This document shows positions 14,593 through 19,477 of a DNA stretch of 19,477 nucleotides, one piece after another. Source of the stretch: HGM12587 sp964602445. Its GTDB lineage: Bacteria; Bacillota; Clostridia; Lachnospirales; Lachnospiraceae. Within the stretch, counting starts at the first letter, position 1; each line of letters starts with the position of its first letter. A program made the position numbers and the translations under genes. The stretch spans positions 1-19,477 of the forward strand of contig CAZRQV010000033.1 in assembly GCA_964602445.1 (NCBI GenBank), read 5' to 3'. The notes beneath the pieces were generated by a model. The model worked only from the letters and a program-made list of their open reading frames with translations, did no database searches and was not told where the DNA came from.

Positions 14593-15363
14593 ATGAAATG
14601 TAAAGAACTGATTACATTGTTAGAACAGGAATTTCCTGTGAAATATGCAGTGCCGGGAGATAGGACCGGATTTCAGGTAGGAGATCGGGAAAAAGAGATT
14701 CATCATGTATTTGTAGCATTGGATGCAACGGAAGAAAACATTGATCAGGCGATTCAAAATGGTGCGGATATGATTCTGACTCATCATCCGATGATTTTTG
14801 CACCAATGGCAACGGTGACAACAGATACGTTCAATGGACGCAGAGTGATGAAAATGCTTCAGCATGGACTCTGTTATATGTCTACCCATACGAATTATGA
14901 CAGCAGCCGTATGGCAGATCTTGCGGCGGAACGTCTTGGAATGAACGAATGCCGTGTGCTGGAAGAGGTGTCCGACGGAATCGGCATAGGAAAAGTCGGA
15001 AAACTTCCAAGAGAAATGACGGTAAGGGAATGTGCACTTTGGGTGAAAGAAAGATTTCAGATTCCTTCGGTCCGATTTTTTGGAGACGGGGAAAGAAAGG
15101 TTAAGATGGCTGGAATTTGTCCGGGTTCAGGAAGAAGTGTGATCGGAAACTGTCATGTGCTTGGTGCAGAAGTTTTGATCACGGGAGATATTGATCACCA
15201 TACAGGAATCGATCAGGCGGATGATTGTTTGCCGATCATTGATGCAGGGCATTATGGGATTGAACATATTTATATAGAAGATATGTGTCGTTTTCTTCAA
15301 GAGAAGTGCCCGCAGCTTCAGGTCAGCAGAGCGCAGATCAGACATCCATTTGAAGTTGTATAA
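14593..15363 (+). CDS. Nif3-like dinuclear metal center hexameric protein
   Basis: Member of the NIF3/YqfO (GTP cyclohydrolase I type 2 homolog) family, which forms a toroidal hexamer with two metals per subunit; its cellular role is still uncertain. Metal-ligand segments are visible: LTHHPMIF with the two His, STHTNYDSS, and the C-terminal GDIDHHTGIDQ with IDAGHYGIEH. The 256-residue length is that of the compact form lacking the central PII-like insert of the 370-residue Bacillus protein. The start is ATG 14593, with GGAAGGA about 8 nt upstream; the in-frame TTG at 14572 overlaps the trmK stop and is unlikely. It sits in the usual position after trmK and ends the housekeeping run. Confidence 0.92.
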   Translation: MKCKELITLLEQEFPVKYAVPGDRTGFQVGDREKEIHHVFVALDATEENIDQAIQNGADMILTHHPMIFAPMATVTTDTFNGRRVMKMLQHGLCYMSTHTNYDSSRMADLAAERLGMNECRVLEEVSDGIGIGKVGKLPREMTVRECALWVKERFQIPSVRFFGDGERKVKMAGICPGSGRSVIGNCHVLGAEVLITGDIDHHTGIDQADDCLPIIDAGHYGIEHIYIEDMCRFLQEKCPQLQVSRAQIRHPFEVV

Positions 15364-15373
15364 AACAGATAGA

Positions 15374-15435
15374 TCCGGCAGGAACTACTGCGGTGGATGA
15401 ACACTGCTTTGGACTGCCGATGGTCACAAAGCAGT
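15374..15435 (+). other. Structured leader upstream of the nucleoside kinase
   Basis: Two hairpins occupy most of the 91-bp gap. The first is a 6-bp stem with one bulge (CCGGCAG, 15375-15381, with CTGCGG, 15388-15393). The second has a perfect 9-bp stem (15403-15411 with 15427-15435) and can extend through a bulged A and 3-4 more pairs. Its apical part contains CTGCCGATGG, also present in the dgt leader. No T-run follows, so it is not a terminator; the ribosome site (GAGAGGTGG) begins 7 nt after it. A role in translation control is possible but unproven. Confidence 0.45.
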
Positions 15436-15454
15436 TGGATCGAGAGGTGGAACC

Positions 15455-17113
15455 ATGAGAAATGTGACGATTGGGAATGTGGTAAAAACTTATGAAAAAG
15501 GGACTGTTTATGAAAATATCATAAGGGAAAATTATCCGGAAACAGCAGATCAGATCATTCTTGTAAAAGTAGATGGAAAGCTGGAAGAACTGGCGAAAAA
15601 ACTGAAAAAAGACTGTGCTCTAGAGCCGGTATATGTATATGAAAATCCGGGGTATAATTCTTATCGGCGAAGTACCACGTTTGTGATGCTGAAGGCGATT
15701 TATGAGCTGTATGAACGAGAAGAGATTGGAAAGGTACGCGTGGAATTTTCAGCAGGAAGCGGTTATTTCTGTACTCTGAGCGGAACATTAAAAACGGATT
15801 TGGAATTTACGAAGCGCGTAGAAGCACAGATGAGACAGTACGTGGAGGCGGAAATTCCGATTCGAAAAGAAGTGGTAAATACACAGGAGGCCATTTCAAG
15901 ATTTGCAGAATATGGAATGATGGATAAGGCGGCGCTGTTTCACTATCGACGAGCTTCGAAAGTAAATATTTACAGTATCGGTGGCTTTCAGGACTATTAT
16001 TATGGCTATATGGTTCCGAATACTTCGTATTTAAAATGGTTTGCCTTGGAACCTTTCGAAGATGGATTTATTCTGCAGTTTCCGAAGATGGAGGAACCGG
16101 GAATCGTAAAAATGCCTTCCTTTAGTAAAAAAGTGTTTGATGTTTTGAGACAAACAGAAGAATGGGGAAGAAAACTGGAACTTTCTACGGTAGGAGAATT
16201 AAATGATCTGGTATCGAAAGGGAATCTTTCGGAAATGATTCTTGTTCAGGAAGCAATTCAGGAAAAGCAGATTGGAGATATTGCAGGAAAGATTGCAGCA
16301 GATCCGTCAAAACGAATCGTTATGATCGCAGGTCCGTCGTCTTCTGGAAAAACGACGTTTTCCCATCGGTTGTCGGTACAGCTGCGTGCTCGTGGGCTGA
16401 AACCGCATCCGATTGCCTGTGATAACTATTTTGTTGAAAGGGAACAGACCCCGAAAGATGCTGATGGAAAATACAATTTTGAATGTCTGGAAGCAGTAGA
16501 TGTGGCATTATTCAATGATCATATGAATCGCCTGCTGTCCGGAGAAACTGTAGAAATTCCGGAATTTAATTTTATAACCGGGAAGAAAGAATATAAGGGG
16601 AATCAGATTCTTACGTTGGGCAAGGAAGATGTGCTGGTAATCGAAGGAATTCATTGTCTGAATGATGCTTTGTCTGACCGGCTTCCGGCAGAAAGTAAGT
16701 TTAAAATCTATATCAGTGCTTTGACCATGCTGAATATTGATGAACATAACCGGATTCCGACCACAGATGGACGGTTGATCCGAAGAATGATCCGAGATGC
16801 GAGGACCAGAGGCTCTTCGGCAAAAAATACCATTGATATGTGGCAGTCTGTTCGAAGAGGAGAAGAAGAGAATATTTTTCCATATCAGGATTCTGCAGAT
16901 GTTGTCTTTAATTCGGCATTGATCTATGAACTTGCTGTGTTAAAACAGTATGCAGAACCGCTGTTGTTTGGAATTTCTCCGGAAGAACCGGAATATGTAG
17001 AGGCGAAAAGATTGCTGAAGTTTTTGGATTATTTTGTAGGTGTAGACAGCAATCTGATTCCGAATAATTCGATTTTAAGAGAATTTATCGGTGGCAGTTG
17101 TTTTAGAGTTTAA
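15455..17113 (+). CDS. Uridine-kinase-like nucleoside kinase with ThrRS-like N-terminal domain
   Basis: A 552-residue two-part protein. Residues 1 to about 270 resemble the TGS and second additional domains of threonyl-tRNA synthetase (opening VTIGNVVKTYEKGT, then HYRRASKVNIYS). The C-terminal half is a P-loop kinase of the uridine kinase/phosphoribulokinase group, with the Walker A GPSSSGKTT at residues 293-301, CDNYFV as the acceptor-site loop, VIEGIHCLND as the Walker B region, and RRMIRDARTRG as the lid. The expected activity is phosphorylation of a nucleoside using ATP; the function of the ThrRS-like half is unknown. The start is supported by GAGAGGTGG 4 nt upstream. It is a single gene with a structured leader, and rnpB follows. 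The C-terminal NNSILREFIGGSCF block is complete, so the gene is intact. Confidence 0.92.
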   Translation: MRNVTIGNVVKTYEKGTVYENIIRENYPETADQIILVKVDGKLEELAKKLKKDCALEPVYVYENPGYNSYRRSTTFVMLKAIYELYEREEIGKVRVEFSAGSGYFCTLSGTLKTDLEFTKRVEAQMRQYVEAEIPIRKEVVNTQEAISRFAEYGMMDKAALFHYRRASKVNIYSIGGFQDYYYGYMVPNTSYLKWFALEPFEDGFILQFPKMEEPGIVKMPSFSKKVFDVLRQTEEWGRKLELSTVGELNDLVSKGNLSEMILVQEAIQEKQIGDIAGKIAADPSKRIVMIAGPSSSGKTTFSHRLSVQLRARGLKPHPIACDNYFVEREQTPKDADGKYNFECLEAVDVALFNDHMNRLLSGETVEIPEFNFITGKKEYKGNQILTLGKEDVLVIEGIHCLNDALSDRLPAESKFKIYISALTMLNIDEHNRIPTTDGRLIRRMIRDARTRGSSAKNTIDMWQSVRRGEEENIFPYQDSADVVFNSALIYELAVLKQYAEPLLFGISPEEPEYVEAKRLLKFLDYFVGVDSNLIPNNSILREFIGGSCFRV

Positions 17114-17131
17114 AATGTGTTAAAATGTGGG

Positions 17132-17162
17132 TTGTTCGAAAAATGAACAGTCTAAATATAAT
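17132..17162 (+). promoter_or_regulatory. Probable promoter of rnpB
   Basis: A perfect TATAAT -10 box lies at 17157-17162. The best -35 candidate, TTGTTC (17132-17137), is 19 bp away, which is longer than ideal. A start would fall about 20 nt before the first paired base of RNase P RNA, consistent with 5' maturation or a slightly longer P1 flank. Confidence 0.5.
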
Positions 17163-17188
17163 ATTTTTACAAAACAGATAAATTGAAT

Positions 17189-17527
17189 ATGAGTAGGACA
17201 AATGTTCGCGGCTTGTCACGTGTGACGAGGTGAGGAAAGTCCGGGCTTCACAGGGCAGGATGCCGGATAACGTCCGGTGGAGGCGACTCCAAGGCTAGTG
17301 CAACAGAAATATACCGCCAGCGATGCTGGTAAGGGTGGAAAGGTGGCTTAAGAGACCACCGCCTGTAAGGTAACTTACGGGGCAGATGTAAACCCCATTC
17401 GAAGCAAGACCAAAAAGAAACATATGGCGGCCCGTCAGTTTCAGGTAGGTCGCTTGAGCCTGTTGGTAACAGCAGGACTAGATAGATGAACATTCAACGA
17501 CATAACCCGGCTTATCGTCCTGCTCAT
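17189..17527 (+). ncRNA. rnpB: RNase P RNA, bacterial type A
   Basis: Catalytic RNA of RNase P, which removes 5' leaders from tRNA precursors. The conserved P4 strand is seen as GAGGAAAGTCCGGGCTTC near 17230, and its partner as CATAACCCGGCTTAT near 17501-17515; between them are AGGGCAG, GTGCAACAGAAA, ACCGCC and the J-region GTAAGGGTGGAAAGGTGG. The ends are fixed by an 11-position P1 helix: 17189-17199 pairs with 17517-17527 with a single G-U. The presence of the AGGGTG...GGCGGCCCGTC segment and the overall size of about 340 nt indicate the ancestral type A form rather than the Bacillus type B. gltX starts only 30 bp downstream with no terminator between, so the two may be cotranscribed and the RNA 3' end made by processing. 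Confidence 0.95.
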
Positions 17528-17557
17528 ATTGATTTCATAAATGAAGAGGAGAGCGTT

Positions 17558-19009
17558 ATGAGCAAAGTTAGAACACGATTTGCACCAAGCCCGACAGGCA
17601 GAATGCATGTTGGAAATTTAAGAACCGCACTTTATGCTTATCTGATCACAAAACATGAAGGCGGTGATTTCCTTCTCCGTATTGAAGATACAGATCAGGA
17701 ACGTTATGTAGAAGGTGCTGTAGACATTATTTATCGCACACTTGAAAAAACAGGGTTGATTCATGATGAAGGTCCGGACAAAGACGGCGGTGTAGGCCCT
17801 TATGTTCAGAGTGAACGTCAGGCAGCAGGAATCTACCTTGAATATGCAAAAAAACTGGTAGAAAAAGGAGAAGCATACTATTGCTTCTGTGATAAAGAGC
17901 GTTTGGAAAGTCTGAAACAGGAAGTTGCAGGAAAAGAGATCATGATTTATGACAAACATTGTCTCTCTTTAAGCAAAGAAGAAGTGGAAGCAAATCTTGC
18001 AGCAGGCAAACCATATGTAATCAGACAGAACAATCCGCAGACCGGAACAACAACATTTCATGATGAAATTTATGGAGATATTACGGTAGATAATTCAGAA
18101 TTAGATGATATGATCCTGATCAAATCCGACGGATATCCAACTTACAATTTTGCCAATGTTGTAGATGACCATTTGATGGGAATCACTCATGTAGTACGTG
18201 GTAATGAATACCTGTCTTCCTCTCCGAAATACAACCGTTTGTATGAAGCATTTGGCTGGGAAGTACCGGTTTATGTTCATTGTCCGCTGATCACAGATGA
18301 AACACACAAAAAACTTTCAAAACGCTGTGGTCATTCTTCTTATGAAGATTTATTAGAGCAGGGATTTTTAACAGAAGCGATCGTGAACTTTGTCGCACTT
18401 CTTGGCTGGAGTCCGGAAGATGACAGAGAAATCTTTTCTTTAGATGAATTGATCGAAGCCTTTGATTATCGTCATATGGGAAAAGCTCCGTCTGTTTTTG
18501 ATTATACAAAATTAAAATGGATGAATGGCGAATACATTAAGGCAATGGATTTTGATAAATTCTATGAAATGGCATTGCCATATATCAAAGAAGTCATCAC
18601 AAAAGATTATGATCTGAAAAAGATTGCGGAAATGGTGAAAACACGTATTGAAGTGTTCCCGGACATCAAAGATTTGATCGATTTCTTTGAAGAACTGCCG
18701 GAATATGATACAGCAATGTACTGCCATAAGAAAATGAAAACAAATGAAGAAACATCATTAGAGGTATTAAAAGAACTCCTTCCGATTTTGGAAGTACAGG
18801 AAGAATATACCAATGATGCGCTTTATGAAATGCTTATGAAGTACGTGGCTGAAAAAGGCTGCAAGAATGGTTATGCATTATGGCCGATCAGAACTGCAGT
18901 TTCCGGAAAACAGATGACTCCGGCTGGAGCAACTGAAATTATGGAAATCATTGGTAAAGAAGAAACTATTCATAGAGTAAAAGTTGCCATTGAAAAATTA
19001 ACAAAATAA
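17558..19009 (+). CDS. gltX: Glutamyl-tRNA synthetase
   Basis: Class I aminoacyl-tRNA synthetase that charges tRNA-Glu, and in organisms relying on amidotransferase also tRNA-Gln. The N-terminal APSPTGRMHVGN (residues 9-20) carries the HIGH-type motif, KLSKR at residues 252-256 is the KMSKS-type loop, and a possible zinc knuckle lies in YYCFCDKERL with a later YDKHC. Length of 483 residues matches bacterial GltX. The start is ATG 17558, with GAGGAGA 5 nt before it; the frame is open back to 17486, but that part lies inside the RNase P RNA. It is followed by a strong terminator about 115 bp downstream. Whether it is discriminating cannot be decided by eye. Confidence 0.96.
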   Translation: MSKVRTRFAPSPTGRMHVGNLRTALYAYLITKHEGGDFLLRIEDTDQERYVEGAVDIIYRTLEKTGLIHDEGPDKDGGVGPYVQSERQAAGIYLEYAKKLVEKGEAYYCFCDKERLESLKQEVAGKEIMIYDKHCLSLSKEEVEANLAAGKPYVIRQNNPQTGTTTFHDEIYGDITVDNSELDDMILIKSDGYPTYNFANVVDDHLMGITHVVRGNEYLSSSPKYNRLYEAFGWEVPVYVHCPLITDETHKKLSKRCGHSSYEDLLEQGFLTEAIVNFVALLGWSPEDDREIFSLDELIEAFDYRHMGKAPSVFDYTKLKWMNGEYIKAMDFDKFYEMALPYIKEVITKDYDLKKIAEMVKTRIEVFPDIKDLIDFFEELPEYDTAMYCHKKMKTNEETSLEVLKELLPILEVQEEYTNDALYEMLMKYVAEKGCKNGYALWPIRTAVSGKQMTPAGATEIMEIIGKEETIHRVKVAIEKLTK

Positions 19010-19125
19010 TTTTTATATACAGAAATTATGGAGATAAAAAAGATGCTGTGTATTTGCGGTGTGCTGATAAGGCAGTAATTTGAGAAAATTATAAAATCGG
19101 CAACTGCAAACAGGATTGGAGAATA
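19010..19125. other. AT-rich untranslated region between gltX and its terminator
   Basis: No convincing gene or RNA is visible. A 16-codon reading frame (ATG 19028 to TAA 19078) exists but has no ribosome site and is treated as chance. Confidence 0.6.
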
Positions 19126-19167
19126 AAACAGGCAACATTCAACGAACGTTGAGTGTTGCCTGTTTTT
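19126..19167 (+). terminator. Rho-independent terminator of gltX
   Basis: A long stem of about 18 pairs (left arm from 19126, right arm ending 19165) has one G-T wobble and a very small loop around 19144-19147, and continues into a run of T. Because the left arm begins with AAA, it could also function weakly on the other strand. Confidence 0.88.
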
Positions 19168-19172
19168 GTGAT

Positions 19173-19290
19173 TTCATAGGAAAGACCTTGTTGTATTAAT
19201 GTATGAAAGCTGTGAGCTTTCCTATGGAGTAAAGGCATTCCGTGCGGGGATACCCAATTCGCGGTGAGGTATGAGTGAAAGTTCGCGGAG
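19173..19290 (+). other. Block of overlapping inverted repeats, possible structured RNA
   Basis: The 12-position pair 19173-19184 with 19217-19228 competes with a 7-bp hairpin 19205-19211 with 19215-19221, since both use 19217-19221. Further right, CCGTG (19240-19244) pairs with CGCGG (19260-19264) around a GGG-ATA-CCC hairpin (19247-19255). TTCGCGG is repeated at 19258-19264 and 19282-19288. The block is richer in G+C than its flanks and has no protein-coding signal. The strand is assumed from the neighbouring genes; the function is unknown. Confidence 0.4.
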
Positions 19291-19380
19291 GTGAAATTGA
19301 TAAGTATAGCAAATAAGTATTGTGAAAAGTTACCAATAAAAAGGAAAAAAGATGTATATTTTGTATAAAATGTCATTTCG
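19291..19380. other. AT-rich spacer without a gene
   Basis: Nothing convincing is seen. A 23-codon frame from TTG 19297 to TAA 19368 follows a GGAGG, but the start codon is weak and the peptide unrecognised. Confidence 0.5.
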
Positions 19381-19381
19381 T

Positions 19382-19431
19382 AAAAAAAGTAAAAAAACAG
19401 GTTGACTTTTGTCGATGGGAAGTGGTATATT
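19382..19431 (+). promoter_or_regulatory. Strong promoter with upstream A-tracts, reading out of the window
   Basis: TTGACT (19402-19407) and TATATT (19426-19431) are separated by 18 bp. Two A-runs (19382-19388 and 19391-19397) lie directly upstream in UP-element position. A small hairpin with a CGAA tetraloop (19440-19453) follows in the expected leader. Such a design suggests a highly expressed transcript, possibly a stable-RNA operon, but the product lies beyond the right edge. Confidence 0.7.
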
Positions 19432-19477
19432 AACTGAGCTGTCGCGAACGGCAACAACAAAACTTCAAAGATGAGTC

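Noticed and set aside
15437..15454. GAGGTGGAACC upstream of the nucleoside kinase resembles the T-box core
   Set aside because: The leader is only 91 bp, has no recognisable stem I or specifier loop, and the sequence is explained as the ribosome-binding site. The downstream gene is also not a synthetase or amino-acid gene.
17486..17557. Upstream extension of gltX by 24 codons
   Set aside because: It overlaps the 3' part of RNase P RNA; the conserved N-terminus and a good ribosome site place the start at 17558.
19297..19368. 23-codon frame starting with TTG behind a GGAGG
   Set aside because: Weak start codon, no recognisable product, and AT-rich codons; not enough support for a gene.
19089..19460. 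123-codon minus-strand reading frame across the region after gltX
   Set aside because: It runs through a terminator, inverted repeats and a promoter on the other strand, has no ribosome site, and encodes a low-complexity Phe/Leu/Ser-rich product. Treated as chance.
1..19477. CRISPR arrays, tRNA or rRNA genes, complete insertion sequences, defence systems
   Set aside because: Looked for on both strands; no regularly spaced repeats, tRNA cloverleaf, rRNA sequence or transposase was recognised apart from the partial integrase.

Overview
The window looks like chromosome from a low-to-moderate-GC Firmicute of class Clostridia, most likely family Lachnospiraceae. The grounds are the protein flavour, the codon use, a dgt-dnaG-rpoD-trmK-Nif3 housekeeping block, a long uridine-kinase-like nucleoside kinase with a ThrRS-like N-terminus, and a type A RNase P RNA directly in front of gltX. 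This is inference from recognised families; no search was run.

Layout. (1) 1-~760: the end of an integrated mobile element, with the C-terminal catalytic part of a tyrosine integrase of Tn916-like style and an 11-bp direct repeat that may mark the attachment core. It abuts a low-molecular-weight tyrosine phosphatase gene (781-1260, + strand) that ends at a strong terminator. (2) 1408-4784, - strand: a three-gene carbohydrate operon (zinc polyol-type dehydrogenase, GPH-type sugar symporter, PfkB fructokinase). The natural reading is import of a polyol, oxidation to a ketose (probably fructose), and phosphorylation. A ROK-family repressor follows upstream (5000-6106, - strand). The operon promoter and the ROK promoter each carry a near-identical 24-bp operator immediately downstream of the -10 box, so the circuit can be read directly from the sequence. 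(3) 6353-9766, + strand: a four-gene cluster of a GlgX-like GH13 protein whose catalytic aspartates are replaced, a DUF5662 protein overlapping its 3' end, and an LrgA/LrgB-type membrane pair. (4) 9940-15363, + strand: a housekeeping run with dgt, dnaG (primase), rpoD (primary sigma factor), trmK (tRNA m1A22 methyltransferase) and a Nif3-like metalloprotein. (5) 15455-17113: nucleoside kinase, preceded by a structured leader. (6) 17189-17527: rnpB, then gltX (17558-19009). (7) 19010-19477: no convincing gene. It holds the gltX terminator, a block of inverted repeats that could be a structured RNA, and at the extreme right a strong promoter with A-tracts upstream, firing out of the window.

The points most worth a second look are the apparently catalytically dead GH13 protein with its translationally coupled DUF5662 partner, the paired ROK operators, the integrase/phosphatase junction where the element may supply promoter and start codon to the host gene, and the structured non-coding block after gltX. 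No tRNA or rRNA gene, CRISPR array or complete insertion sequence was seen.
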